The notes beneath the pieces were generated by a model. It saw only the letters and a list, made by a program, of their open reading frames with translations. It was not told the DNA's origin and did no database searches. Below, one piece after another: positions 1 through 9,281 of a DNA stretch of 45,312 bases. The position numbers were made by a program, and so were the translations under genes. Every line of letters begins with the position of its first letter. The first letter of the stretch is position 1. Source of the stretch: Bacteroidota bacterium (lineage in GTDB: Bacteria > Bacteroidota > Ignavibacteria > Kryptoniales > JAKASW01); the NCBI GenBank assembly GCA_021794075.1, contig JAJYRM010000020.1, forward strand, positions 1-45,312. The letters are read 5' to 3'.

Positions 1-2
1 TG

Positions 3-878
3 ATGGTCGGAGCAAGATTGGCTATCCTCGCCGGCGGAATCTCGTCGAGGATGAAGAGACCTGCCGAGGCTGACATCAAAGTCGATCAATCACTCGTCAA
101 CGACGCGAACCTCAAAGCTAAGTCGATGATAGGCGTGGGAAATGGAGGACGCCCCTTTCTCGATTATCTCCTCTATAACGCGAAGAAGGCAGGCTATGGA
201 GATATCCTCATAGTGATTGGAGAGAAAGACGACAGTATCCGCGACTATTACGGCAAGGAAGACCGGGATAACGATTTCTATGGCATGCGAATCTCTTACG
301 CTGTTCAGAGAATTCCCCCGGGGAAAGAGAAACCAATCGGCACGGCCGACGCCCTCTATCAGGGGCTGAACTCGCGGAGAGATTGGCGCGGAACTGGATT
401 CACTGTCTGCAACAGCGACAATTTGTATTCGGTTAACGCGCTTAAGATGATGACGCGATATGAATACAAGAACGCGATGATCGATTACGACCGAGAAGCG
501 CTCCGGTTCGAACCCAGCAGGATCGAAAGATTCGCGGTTACGGCGAAAGACGATGACGGCTTCCTCATCGACATCATCGAAAAACCTTCTGCAAGCCGGA
601 TAAAATCGATGAAAGGGAAGAACGGCTTCATAGGCGTTAGCATGAACATCTTTGAATTTCAGTACGATATGATTCACCCTTTTCTCGAAAAGGTCCCCTT
701 CGATCCGGTAAGAAACGAAAAGGAACTCCCTACCGCGGTCAAAATGATGGTTGACGCCCACCCGAAGTCTATGTTCGCCTATCCTCTCTCTGAGCATGTC
801 CCGGACCTTACGAGCAAAAGTGACATACTTCCAGTCAAAGAATATCTGGAGAAACATTTTGCGAACCTTACGTTCTGA
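3..878 (+). CDS. sugar-phosphate nucleotidyltransferase family protein
   Basis: Cytoplasmic nucleotidyltransferase of the NDP-sugar pyrophosphorylase fold, expected to join a sugar phosphate to an NTP. The N-terminus reads MVGARLAILAGGISSRMKR, the nucleotide-binding loop of the family (LAGG-x-SSRM-KR). A segment at about residues 48-75 (GRPFLDYLLYNAKKAGYGD) matches the usual P-x-hhD region, and TGFTVCNSDNLY at about 131-142 supplies the metal-binding Asp pair region. A conserved DIIEKPS follows at about 190. At 291 aa it has the length of a catalytic domain without a C-terminal hexapeptide domain. The ATG lies 2 bases from the window edge, so an upstream start cannot be excluded, although the glycine loop is already complete. 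The next gene starts inside its 3' end, so the two are probably translationally coupled. The sugar specificity cannot be read from the sequence. Confidence 0.8.
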   Translation: MVGARLAILAGGISSRMKRPAEADIKVDQSLVNDANLKAKSMIGVGNGGRPFLDYLLYNAKKAGYGDILIVIGEKDDSIRDYYGKEDRDNDFYGMRISYAVQRIPPGKEKPIGTADALYQGLNSRRDWRGTGFTVCNSDNLYSVNALKMMTRYEYKNAMIDYDREALRFEPSRIERFAVTAKDDDGFLIDIIEKPSASRIKSMKGKNGFIGVSMNIFEFQYDMIHPFLEKVPFDPVRNEKELPTAVKMMVDAHPKSMFAYPLSEHVPDLTSKSDILPVKEYLEKHFANLTF

Positions 879-1746
879 AAACGGGGCGATCGACCAGTTC
901 GATTTCGGCCCTTGGCACGTGGAATACCATCTCAACGATGGCGGCCGCTTGACCAGAATTGCCTACAGGGAATATGATCTCCTTACTCTCGCTCCAACTT
1001 CTTTCAGGCCGCCAGAGAAAGAGCATGGCCAGTTCGAGAATCGCCCCGTGTACGGCTATGATGATTGCTTCCCTTCGGTGGTGGCCTGTTTTTTTCCCGG
1101 AAAGAGAATAAGCGTCCCGGATCACGGCGAACTCTGCTGGCTCCCGTGGGATCTTGCGGAAGAGAAGAACGAACTTTCATTCACGGTCGAAAGCAAGCTT
1201 CTTCCTTTCAAGTTCAAGCGGAAGATGGCCTTCACAGACTCGTCGATCATCTGGAACTTCGAGGTCGTGAATGAAGGCGATGAAAGGCTTCCTTTTCAAC
1301 ATTCGATGCATCCGCTTGTCAGGGCGGACGAAATAAGACGCGTCACTCTCCCTTCCTTCGACTCTGTCTTCGATTGGAACAGAAATCGTGATATGGACGC
1401 GATGACTCCGGACATGCTTCAGGATTTGCTGTTGAAAAGCAGAAAGGGTGCCGTCGAGATGCTGTTCGTCAGGGGAGTCAAGTCTGGCGAAATGAGCTGG
1501 ACATACCGGAACGGTCTAACAGTGAAGGTGAAATTCCCGTCAGAACTTTTTCCGACGTTGGGAATATGGTGGGACAAGGGAGGCTATCCGGACGAGAAAG
1601 GAATCGCGCGCAACGAATGCGCCTTTGAGCCGACACCCGGTTCTACGAGCCTTCTTAGTCAGTCTCACGCAGATGGCGAATGTCTGTTCGTTGATGCGAG
1701 AGAGACCTTCAAGTGGCAAGTAATCTGGGAAGTTGATGCGCCGTAG
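859..1746 (+). CDS. aldose-1-epimerase-fold protein (galactose-mutarotase-like)
   Basis: Probable carbohydrate-binding or mutarotase-like protein of the galactose mutarotase superfamily. Family-type landmarks are the PVYGYDDCFPSV segment, an FQHSMHPLV strand carrying candidate substrate-binding histidines, and a C-terminal FEPTPG with the conserved Glu. I chose the TTG at 859 because a GGAG lies 7 bases upstream. That start overlaps the preceding nucleotidyltransferase gene by 20 bases and gives 295 aa beginning LRTLRSENGAIDQFDFG, the usual beginning of such folds. ATG codons at 751 and 796 are in frame, but they add residues encoded only by the alternative frame of the upstream gene. The pairing suggests a two-gene sugar activation or salvage unit. 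The substrate is unknown. Confidence 0.7.
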   Translation: MRTLRSENGAIDQFDFGPWHVEYHLNDGGRLTRIAYREYDLLTLAPTSFRPPEKEHGQFENRPVYGYDDCFPSVVACFFPGKRISVPDHGELCWLPWDLAEEKNELSFTVESKLLPFKFKRKMAFTDSSIIWNFEVVNEGDERLPFQHSMHPLVRADEIRRVTLPSFDSVFDWNRNRDMDAMTPDMLQDLLLKSRKGAVEMLFVRGVKSGEMSWTYRNGLTVKVKFPSELFPTLGIWWDKGGYPDEKGIARNECAFEPTPGSTSLLSQSHADGECLFVDARETFKWQVIWEVDAP

Positions 1747-1835
1747 CTTGTCAGAGCTTCTTTAAGATGTTTATCGGATGAAATCCAATTGAATCAAATA
1801 GTCTTATCTACTTTATCTCATAGAAAGGAATTATA

Positions 1836-4800
1836 GTGCAGTCAGACAAGATCGGCTTAATACGCAGGGGACAAATCGGGTTTAGCGGTATGATCGGGCT
1901 GCTTTTGATAACGCTTGCGTTCCCATTGTACGCGAAAGTTCTTCAGTCCCACGGGAAGGTGAAGGTTAGGGAATATGAACGGGTATTTACCACTTATCCT
2001 TATTCCGATCCTGATCCTGTACCGGCGATGTCCAGGATCTATCCCTATTTCAGATATGACGGATACACCGATAAGCCGATAAAAAAGAAATGGAAGATCG
2101 TCGAGCTCTCCAACAAGTATATAAAAGTTCTAATCACGCCGCAGATCGGCGGCAAAATCTGGACGGCTATCGAGAAGTCGACCGGAAGACCTTTCATCTA
2201 TTTCAACGGAGTCGTGAAATTCCGCGACATCTCTGAGCGCGGCCCGTGGACAAGCGGCGGCATAGAACCGAACTTCGGTATTTTCGGGCATACGCCCGAC
2301 TGCTTTACCCCAGTCGACTACAGGATTAAGAAGCATGCGGACGGCAGTATCAGCTGCATAATTGGAGCGCTCGACCTCCTAACACGCAGCACGTGGCGGA
2401 TCGACATAAGGTTGCGCCCGGGCGACGCATATTTCACGACTCATACGATCTGGCAGAACGGTTCGGGAATGGAAGAGCCGTATTACTCCTGGATGAACGC
2501 TGCCGAGAAGGCAAGCGGTAACCTCCAGTTCATCTATCCCGGAACTAACTGGATATTTCACACCGGCACCGTTCATCCCTGGCCGATCGACACCGCTAAC
2601 GGTCACAACATCTCCTGGTACGATCAGAATGACTTCGGCGGCGCGAAGTCATATCATGTCCTCGGCAAGTTCACTCAGTTTTACGGCGCTTACTGGCACG
2701 ACGATAACTTCGGGATGGCCCACTACGCGACTTACGGCAATAAGCTCGGGAAGAAGATCTGGATATGGGGCCTATCTGGTCAGGGAATGATATGGAAAAA
2801 ACTCCTGACGGACACGAGCGGTCAGTACGTCGAGCTTCAGTCTGGCAGGTTATATAATCAGGCCATGCCCCAAAGCACCTATACTCCTTTCAAACACAAA
2901 GGCTTTGCTCCATACGGAACCGACACGTGGACGGAGTACTGGATGCCTGTCAAGGGAATCGGCGGGTTCGTCACGGCTAGTCCGCTGGGCGCGATGAACG
3001 TCTCGCGTAAGGGGAAGGAAGTCGTCATCGGCATCTCTCCGGTCAGCAAATATCATGGAACACTGCGTGTGTTCGACGGGGACCGTCTTCTTTACAAGCG
3101 GGAGGTGAACCTGGAGACGATGCGTCCTGTTGAGGACACCGTTCGACTCAGTAAAGTTCCGGAGCACCTTCGAGTATCCGTTGGAGGAGATAAATTGGAA
3201 TACACCTCGGGCAACGGAGATGACCTGACCCGGCCGCTGTTTTCTCCTAAGAACTTCGATTGGAATTCGACTTACGGTCTATACGTGCTCGGTAAAGAAT
3301 GCGTAAGACGGAGACAGTATGCGGAGGCCGACAGCGACTTCGAGAAATGCCTCCTGAAGAATCCGTACTACGCGCCGGCTCTGGACCAGATGGCCTCGCT
3401 TGAAAACAGGCGGGCAAACTACAAGGCGGCTTATAACTACGCAAGGACGGCCTTGAGTATCGATACTTACGATCCGAAGGCAAATTATCAGTTTGGACTC
3501 GCCAGCGTAGGATTGGGACACGAAGCTGACGCGAAGGCTGCCTTCAGCATCGCGGCGCTGACCCAGGGTTGGCGAAGCGCCGCCTGTACCGCGCTCGCCA
3601 AAGAGTACATGCGTGAGAAGAAATACGACAAGGTCCTCGCGAACGTTGAAGAGAGTCTCAACTATGACAGATTCAATTTGGACGCCCTGAGGCTGGAGGT
3701 GTGTGCCGATCGGCGGACAGGTGATATCGCGGGCGCGAAATCGGTGCTTAAGTTCATGGAAAAAATCGATCCGCTCAGCCATTTCGCCCAATTCGAAGCT
3801 TATCTCATGGGGAAGGCGAGCGCACGACAATTCACCGGAATGATCCGTAGCGATCTAGCCTACCAGACCTACCTCGAACTGGCAGCTTGGTATCACGACG
3901 TCGGGCTTAACGAAGATGCCGTGAAAGTACTCTCTCTTGCGCCGCGCCAGGCCGAAGTTCTTTACTGGCTCGCTTATCTCAAGCACGATACTAACCTGCT
4001 TAATCAGGCAAACGCGGCGTCGCCGGATTTCGTCTTCCCGTTCCGGATCGAATCGCTCAAGGTGTTTGAGTGGGCTGAGAAACACAGCACGACGTGGCAG
4101 CCAAAGTATTACCTCGCGCTCCTTCGCTGGTTCGAAGGAGACATGAACCGCGCGGCCGAGCTTCTAAAGTCTTGCGGCGATCAGTCTCGGTTTGCCCCCT
4201 TCTATGGCGCCCGCGCGCAGGTTATTCCCGCAAACGCGATCACGGATATTCAGAGAGCGGCTGCACTCGATCCTGGTCAATGGCGTTACGGTTACATGAT
4301 GGCACAGCTGTATCTTTCTCAGGGTAACTATTCAGCCGCGGAAAAAATAGCCGGTGAATATGGAAGCCGATTTGCCGGCAACAGCAGTCTCATAAAGCTC
4401 CATGCCCAAACGTTGATATCGACCGGGCGGTACGGCTCGGCCGTCGAATTACTGATGTCGTCGAGTCTCCTCCCCGCAGAAGGAGTGAAGAAGGCCCACA
4501 CCTTGTACCGCGAGGCTTACCTTATGGAAGCTGTTCGCAGCATGGGGGCCGGATCTTACCGTGACGCGTTGAAGCAGATCGAAATGGCCGGGGAATGGCC
4601 TGAGAATCTCGGCGTCGGAAAGCCATATCCAAAAGACATTGACGACCGTATTGAGGACTGGCTTTCGCTCGAGTGTTACCGTCATCTGGGTATGAAGGAG
4701 GAAGCCGATAGGACTCTGAGGGTGTTGGCGCTTCAACTCTGGCCGGAGACCGGCGACCTGGCCGATTCGAAGCCTAGGAGCTTTGAAGGGAACACTGTCG

Positions 4801-5021
4801 GTGGTTTGATACACGCTCTCGCGTTGAAAGAATACGGACATGAGGCGGAGGCGAGTGAAGTGCTCCACTCATGGATGAAGGAAGATACCAGTCAAGTTAT
4901 GGCCGATTGGGGAGAGAAGGTGTTCAAAGGGGAACGCGTGGCGCTTCCAATAAGTGTCCAGGACGCCGGCTGCCAGGTCCTCGATGCCTGGCTTGGCATG
5001 AAAAATGAACCTAAGCCTTGA
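1836..5021 (+). CDS. secreted DUF5107 and tetratricopeptide-repeat protein
   Basis: Large exported protein of 1061 aa. The GTG start at 1836 follows an AAGGAA ribosome site. A membrane-type segment (FSGMIGLLLITLAFPLYA, about residues 17-34) ends in a likely signal cleavage site. Residues about 60-400 are a DUF5107 domain, an aldose-epimerase-like beta-sandwich recognised by PQIGGKIWTA and by the aromatic stretch NGSGMEEPYYSWMNAA. From about residue 480 onward come repeated 34-residue TPR helices, for example NPYYAPALDQMASLENRRANY and similar units up to about residue 850. DUF5107-TPR proteins are common in Bacteroidota and are usually uncharacterised. The beta-sandwich suggests glycan binding, and the TPR part suggests a protein-interaction scaffold. 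It lies just after two sugar genes, 89 bases downstream, and may be transcribed separately. Confidence 0.8.
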   Translation: MQSDKIGLIRRGQIGFSGMIGLLLITLAFPLYAKVLQSHGKVKVREYERVFTTYPYSDPDPVPAMSRIYPYFRYDGYTDKPIKKKWKIVELSNKYIKVLITPQIGGKIWTAIEKSTGRPFIYFNGVVKFRDISERGPWTSGGIEPNFGIFGHTPDCFTPVDYRIKKHADGSISCIIGALDLLTRSTWRIDIRLRPGDAYFTTHTIWQNGSGMEEPYYSWMNAAEKASGNLQFIYPGTNWIFHTGTVHPWPIDTANGHNISWYDQNDFGGAKSYHVLGKFTQFYGAYWHDDNFGMAHYATYGNKLGKKIWIWGLSGQGMIWKKLLTDTSGQYVELQSGRLYNQAMPQSTYTPFKHKGFAPYGTDTWTEYWMPVKGIGGFVTASPLGAMNVSRKGKEVVIGISPVSKYHGTLRVFDGDRLLYKREVNLETMRPVEDTVRLSKVPEHLRVSVGGDKLEYTSGNGDDLTRPLFSPKNFDWNSTYGLYVLGKECVRRRQYAEADSDFEKCLLKNPYYAPALDQMASLENRRANYKAAYNYARTALSIDTYDPKANYQFGLASVGLGHEADAKAAFSIAALTQGWRSAACTALAKEYMREKKYDKVLANVEESLNYDRFNLDALRLEVCADRRTGDIAGAKSVLKFMEKIDPLSHFAQFEAYLMGKASARQFTGMIRSDLAYQTYLELAAWYHDVGLNEDAVKVLSLAPRQAEVLYWLAYLKHDTNLLNQANAASPDFVFPFRIESLKVFEWAEKHSTTWQPKYYLALLRWFEGDMNRAAELLKSCGDQSRFAPFYGARAQVIPANAITDIQRAAALDPGQWRYGYMMAQLYLSQGNYSAAEKIAGEYGSRFAGNSSLIKLHAQTLISTGRYGSAVELLMSSSLLPAEGVKKAHTLYREAYLMEAVRSMGAGSYRDALKQIEMAGEWPENLGVGKPYPKDIDDRIEDWLSLECYRHLGMKEEADRTLRVLALQLWPETGDLADSKPRSFEGNTVGGLIHALALKEYGHEAEASEVLHSWMKEDTSQVMADWGEKVFKGERVALPISVQDAGCQVLDAWLGMKNEPKP

Positions 5022-5036
5022 ATAAAAGTTGAAGCC

Positions 5037-5192
5037 CCGGCTCTATCTCCTTTTGGTAGAGGGTAAGGGTGAGGTGAAAGGAATCGATATGAGCAGCCTT
5101 GCTGCCGATCGGCAGCGGTATGAATCTGAGGATTTGCGCGAAGTCAGATCCACCTCATCCTATCCTTCCCCTACTTCGGGAAGGAGTTCCGG
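5037..5192. repeat. long imperfect inverted repeat with palindromic centre (REP/MITE-like)
   Basis: The left arm (5037-5076) and the right arm (5151-5192) are imperfect reverse complements: both read CCGG, then a pyrimidine-rich stretch, a GTAG-G hairpin tip, AAGGG/AGGAT and GAGGTG on the appropriate strand. Each arm contains its own small hairpin, for example CTTCCC-ctacttc-GGGAAG at 5166-5184. In the middle (5101-5116) is a perfect 16-base palindrome, GCTGCCGATCGGCAGC. The element fills most of the 410-base gap between the TPR protein and a lipoprotein gene. Short reading frames here (for example 5029-5223) lack protein-like composition. The rest of the gap (5193-5431) shows nothing I can name. 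Confidence 0.6.
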
Positions 5193-5431
5193 CATTGAAC
5201 ACCTATTCGGAAAAGCTCTCTAAAAGTTTTCTATCGAGCCGTCGCAGAATAGAGCGCGAACACTCTTTCTTACTTCAAGAGCGTGATGGTGAGAATCCAA
5301 AATCGTCACGAGTTGCTAACATCCATCCGATTCGCGATTTTGTCTTCCCTTTATACTTTGTCGAAAGTCACAACGGCCGCCGCCCAACCTTGATAGATTC
5401 CCCATCAGGCGTCATCTTCTAACGACACATC

Positions 5432-5767
5432 GTGCATCGCGAATATCTCAATATATACCGCCTCGTGTGGGCTATACCCATGCTCCTTCTCGCCTTGTGG
5501 GGCGCGGGGTGCTCTTCATCTAAGATCATGTTCGATGCGCCGCGTAAATTGACAGGGGTCATTATGATAGTAGGGAACGAGCCATTCACAAGGCTGTCAA
5601 TCCGTACCGACGAGAAGAGCGTTTACCTGATCAAATGCGGCCACGATCTCAAACGAATGCTTCTTGCTAACCAGGGAAAGAAGGTTATCGTCTTCTACAT
5701 TGGAATAGAAGAGAAAGAGCCCGCCGACGAAATCGATGTTGTCAGGGCGGTGATTGTTCCAAACTGA
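5432..5767 (+). CDS. small putative lipoprotein
   Basis: A 111-aa protein starting with GTG at 5432. The N-terminus has a hydrophobic core (LVWAIPMLLLALWGAGC) followed by SSSK, so Cys 27 is a candidate lipidation site. The -3 to -1 residues are G-A-G rather than the preferred L-A-G, so the lipobox is only moderate. The mature part is short, with beta-strand-like stretches (GVIMIVGNEPFTRLSIRTDEKSVYLI) and charged turns. I do not recognise a family. It lies 26 bases upstream of the secreted protease gene and may share its transcript. It would act at the inner or outer membrane facing the periplasm. Confidence 0.6.
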   Translation: MHREYLNIYRLVWAIPMLLLALWGAGCSSSKIMFDAPRKLTGVIMIVGNEPFTRLSIRTDEKSVYLIKCGHDLKRMLLANQGKKVIVFYIGIEEKEPADEIDVVRAVIVPN

Positions 5768-5793
5768 ATTCACTGGATAAGTCAGGTGATTCC

Positions 5794-8049
5794 ATGAGAC
5801 AGTTTATCTTTGCCGTCGCCTTCTTTGGCGCGCTCGCAATCTCGAACGGTCAGGTCGTTCAGAACCTGCCAGAGAGGGAATCCTCGAAGAGTTACCCGAT
5901 CGATCCGATGCCGTTGCTATACAAACATTATGAGGAGGCAGCGGCTTACGCGGTGTCCCATCCGGACATAATTCGAAATAAGCTGATGAAAGAAACCGCG
6001 TCCTGGAATTTCAAGGTCGGTGATGCGCACTCATGGTGGGTGGCGGATCTCGCCGCCGACACCTATTACAAGGACCAATCGACTTGCCGTGGGATCGGTA
6101 AACATTGCTATGTGTTCGTCGAAGATTCGATGTGGACAACTCGTGTAACACAGGAAGCGGTCGATTCCATCATAAACGATTTCGATAACACGACACCCGC
6201 GAATCCTTCGAGAGGCATATTCGAGACGGACTCGCTGGTGTTCGGCTCACCGCCCGACGTGGATGGCGACCCGAAAATAATCATACTCATTTGTAACATT
6301 CGGGACGGTTTCACTGGAACGGGTGGATACGTCGAGGGTTTCTTCGACCCGAAGCAGGAAGTGGGCGGCAGCTACAGCAATAGCGCCGAGATATATTACC
6401 TTGATGCCAACCCGACGGACCTCACCCATTCCAACGGCGTGCGGTCCGCCATGTCGACCGCCGCGCATGAATTTCAACACATGATAAACTACAATTATCA
6501 CAAAACTTCTGTCGCGCCAGTCTTTATAAACGAGAGCTGTTCGAAACTTGCCGAGGTTGTTTGCGGCTATCCTCTCTCTAACCTTTCATTGTATGCCAAC
6601 GAAACAAATCATTATCTTTTTGACTGGAGAGGTTACGACAACACGCTTGTCCTCAACGATTATGCCCGAGCCCAACGTTTCTCTCTTTATCTCTGGGACA
6701 GGTTTGGTATAAGCGTTTTCAAATACATCGTCCAGAGCAAACAGGCCTCTGAGATCTCGATACTTACTGATGCGCTTTCGAAGGCCGCCATATCGTTTAC
6801 ATTCAACGACATTTTTAGGAGCTGGCTTATCGCCAACGAGGTGAATGACACTACCACAAACCGTATGTATGGATATGCTTACACGGGACTTCCACTATCG
6901 TCGGGAACAATGGTCAATAATCCGAATACCTCAGGGACCGTCTCGGTCGAGCGCCTCGCGGCCTCATATCTGATATTCAAGAACGGTAGCGATCTGAGAA
7001 TTACATTCACCAACACGTCCGGTAATGCGAACCTGCAGCTTCAGGCGATTGAGACAGGCGCGATCTCGAACAGAATTGTCGCGGTACCGTTCGGCTCTGT
7101 GTTTTCTGAGCCGGACTACGGAACAATCTTCACCACGATAGCTTTCATCGCGATAAACCAGGACCCGAGCAATGACGCTTCGTTCAGTTACGTGGCAAGC
7201 GGTTCAGTGAACTCGGGCGCGACGGAACTGAAATATGATATGACGGAGCCTGTAGGTTACTATACATGGACGGCTTCCGATACGATTTGCGTTGCCTTTG
7301 ACGCTTTTCCGGATGGGATCCTCGACTCTGTCCGGGTAGGACTCAGGAAGGCCGGTTCCATCTCGGGAGGTATCTATAGGTATACCGGCGTTCAGACCCC
7401 GACCCCGCTTGGTGAGTTGATCGCTCCTGTGACCGCGACGATTTCCACGACCTCCCTGTTTCCATACCCGGTGCCGTTTCAAAACTGGGCGACCATCAAC
7501 GTAAGTTCGAGCGATATTGCTACCGATCGGCCCTTCGTTGTCGCACTTGTCATTCCCAACAATACGGGAGCGCCTGGCGTGATGATAACGAATCAACCTA
7601 GAGGGGGCCCGTATCACAGTTTTACTTATCTCACTTCTTCCGAAGCGTCGCCGCAGCCTGCGGGGTGGTACATCGTTTCATCTTCGGACACTACAATTGC
7701 TGCGTATCTTGTCCGCGCCTACGTCAGGATTGCCACGTCTGCCAAGGATATTGTCGAGCTGCCGCCGCGGTCATTCGGCTTGTCTCAGAACTACCCAAAC
7801 CCATTTAATCCCACGACTAATATCGAATTTCGAATCGCGGAATCGGGATTTGTGACATTGAAAGTCTTTGACGTTTTGGGAAGAGAAGTGGCGGCGTTGG
7901 TGAACGAAGTTAAGAGGTCGGGCAGGTACGAAGTCGTTTTTGACGGTCGCAATCTTCCGAGCGGCGTGTATTTCTACCGGCTGACGGCCACGCCGCATTC
8001 CGGCGGCCACACCTTCAGCGAGGTGAGGAAATTAGTTCTCATGAAGTGA
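5794..8049 (+). CDS. T9SS-exported HExxH zinc metalloprotease-like protein
   Basis: Secreted protein of 751 aa. A signal peptide (about residues 1-19, ending ISNGQ) is followed by a region rich in aromatic and acidic residues. The catalytic motif is HEFQH at residues 225-229 (TAAHEFQHMI), with FINESCSKLAE about 20 residues later providing a downstream Glu, as in M30-type and related gluzincin-like proteases. The middle (about 360-640) is made of beta-sandwich domains. The last ~90 residues are a T9SS type A sorting domain: LSQNYPNPFNPTTNIEF, then VLGREVAALVN and GVYFYRL, ending KLVLMK. This domain normally directs export across the outer membrane and is cleaved. The ribosome site AGGTGA precedes the ATG. 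The substrate is unknown. Confidence 0.8.
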   Translation: MRQFIFAVAFFGALAISNGQVVQNLPERESSKSYPIDPMPLLYKHYEEAAAYAVSHPDIIRNKLMKETASWNFKVGDAHSWWVADLAADTYYKDQSTCRGIGKHCYVFVEDSMWTTRVTQEAVDSIINDFDNTTPANPSRGIFETDSLVFGSPPDVDGDPKIIILICNIRDGFTGTGGYVEGFFDPKQEVGGSYSNSAEIYYLDANPTDLTHSNGVRSAMSTAAHEFQHMINYNYHKTSVAPVFINESCSKLAEVVCGYPLSNLSLYANETNHYLFDWRGYDNTLVLNDYARAQRFSLYLWDRFGISVFKYIVQSKQASEISILTDALSKAAISFTFNDIFRSWLIANEVNDTTTNRMYGYAYTGLPLSSGTMVNNPNTSGTVSVERLAASYLIFKNGSDLRITFTNTSGNANLQLQAIETGAISNRIVAVPFGSVFSEPDYGTIFTTIAFIAINQDPSNDASFSYVASGSVNSGATELKYDMTEPVGYYTWTASDTICVAFDAFPDGILDSVRVGLRKAGSISGGIYRYTGVQTPTPLGELIAPVTATISTTSLFPYPVPFQNWATINVSSSDIATDRPFVVALVIPNNTGAPGVMITNQPRGGPYHSFTYLTSSEASPQPAGWYIVSSSDTTIAAYLVRAYVRIATSAKDIVELPPRSFGLSQNYPNPFNPTTNIEFRIAESGFVTLKVFDVLGREVAALVNEVKRSGRYEVVFDGRNLPSGVYFYRLTATPHSGGHTFSEVRKLVLMK

Positions 8050-8452
8050 CCCGATACCGCACGTGACTGCGAATGCGGCTAAGTGAAGCACGTGCCGAAG
8101 TCAACATAAGAGTTCAGTCGTCATGCTGAACGAAGTGTAGCACTCGTTTATCAGAACGTCTGGATACCTTCTTCCGCGGTTTTCTCCCCTCAGTATGCCG
8201 TTCCCTTTCTTTAGTGATAGCCTCTAAGGTTGAAGCATGCGGACAAGAAGCAATCGACGGCGTCAAGAGTTGGCGGGAATCCACGATCAGTAGCGCAGGG
8301 CACGAAGAGTGGGTAACTAGGCTTGCTAGATTCGTCGTTGTTACCTTTGTATCCAGAGAAGAGTTTGGCACTTGAACGAATGCGTGTTGTGTGCTATCGA
8401 CAACGAGTAGTAGGGATAGGGACCGATTACAAACCAAACGAGGAGAACTGTC
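8050..8452. other. gene-free gap with a dispersed-repeat remnant
   Basis: No credible gene. At 8119-8146 the sequence contains GTCATGCTGAACGAAGTG, which matches a short repeat that is widespread in bacterial genomes and translates on the minus strand to the familiar spurious peptide RVLHFVQHDD. The minus-strand frame at 8114-8437 that includes it is therefore not a gene. The right end of the gap carries the promoter-like element for the barrel protein gene. Confidence 0.5.
8372..8400 (+). promoter_or_regulatory. candidate promoter of the outer-membrane barrel gene
   Basis: TTGAAC at 8372-8377 and TATCGA at 8395-8400 are separated by 17 bases (TTG-N20-TA), the same geometry as the stronger promoter candidates elsewhere in this window. 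The -10 element is weak. Confidence 0.35.
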
Positions 8453-9100
8453 ATGAAACGGATAAAATGGTTAGCGCTGGCATTATTGACTGGAGTGATA
8501 TTAAACAGTGCGGTCGCCCGCGCGCAGGAGCTCGGGATTACTGGAGGCTTGAATATTGCTAGTCTCACCGGTCATCCATATAGCTCATCGAGAGATGGAC
8601 TGATAATCGGAGGGTTTGCCCGGTATGATCTTGCCGCCGGACTCTCTCTCGAGCCGGAGTTGCTCTTTTCGATGAAAGGAGCGTCAGGCACAGTCAATAC
8701 TCTCGGTACAGTGCCAGTGTCAGTTCCCAAAACAAGCACATTGACGATGGACTACATTGAGATTCCCGTACTTCTCAGGATGAACTTGTTCAGCCTTCCG
8801 ATACTCCCGATCGGTTTCGACATATTCGGAGGGCCGGATTTCGCTTTCAATGTCTATTCGAAGGGCAAAAGCACCGTCTACTATCCAGCCGGAACGGAGA
8901 TCGTGACCACGGACGAGTCTGGCAACACCCGCCCGTTCGACTTCAACATTGCGGTTGGAGGGGGCCCCCACATCGATCTCGGCCCCATGACGCTTGGCGT
9001 GGAGGTGCGATACACTTTTGGGACAGGGCACGCTTTCCGATCGGGTGCCGGCGATTGGAACAATAATGTCTGGTCAATTATGGCAAGTGCCGGTTTCTGA
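8453..9100 (+). CDS. outer-membrane beta-barrel protein (PorT/OMP_b-brl_2 type)
   Basis: A 215-aa exported protein. The start is supported by AGGAG 7 bases before the ATG. The signal peptide (MKRIKWLALALLTGVILNS to AVARAQ) ends at a good AxA-type site. The rest alternates hydrophobic and polar residues in strands typical of an eight-stranded barrel: LGITGGLNIASLTG, GLIIGGFARYDLAAGLSLEPELLFSMKG split over two strands, then MDYIEIPVLLRM. It ends with VWSIMASAGF, the C-terminal aromatic needed for outer-membrane insertion. The pattern matches the PorT family, whose members are often annotated without a known role. There is no operon partner. Confidence 0.8.
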   Translation: MKRIKWLALALLTGVILNSAVARAQELGITGGLNIASLTGHPYSSSRDGLIIGGFARYDLAAGLSLEPELLFSMKGASGTVNTLGTVPVSVPKTSTLTMDYIEIPVLLRMNLFSLPILPIGFDIFGGPDFAFNVYSKGKSTVYYPAGTEIVTTDESGNTRPFDFNIAVGGGPHIDLGPMTLGVEVRYTFGTGHAFRSGAGDWNNNVWSIMASAGF

Positions 9101-9281
9101 ATAACGACGACTGCCAGCATGATTTGTGGCGACGAAACTTTGGGCTGATGTGAAGAGGTTAATGAGTGACCGGTTGACAAAGTTTCTATGGAGAGAAGTT
9201 GTGATTTGGATTTGCGCCACTTAGTGATTGAATCTCTGACCAGCGGGCGAACCTCGTATTTCAATTGCATTCAGGTGCGGA

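Noticed and set aside
90-935. Long minus-strand frame opposite the nucleotidyltransferase gene
   Set aside because: Arg/Val/Phe-rich shadow of a well-supported plus-strand gene with family motifs; no ribosome site or motif of its own.
5101-5116. Perfect palindrome as a repressor operator
   Set aside because: It sits at the centre of a larger inverted-repeat element, which explains it better.
8114-8437. Minus-strand frame of 107 codons in the gap before the barrel gene
   Set aside because: Ends in the RVLHFVQHDD peptide that comes from a common short DNA repeat; low-complexity composition.
9173-9200. TTGACA-containing stretch after the barrel gene as a promoter
   Set aside because: No acceptable -10 element and no plus-strand gene downstream; the next gene is on the minus strand.
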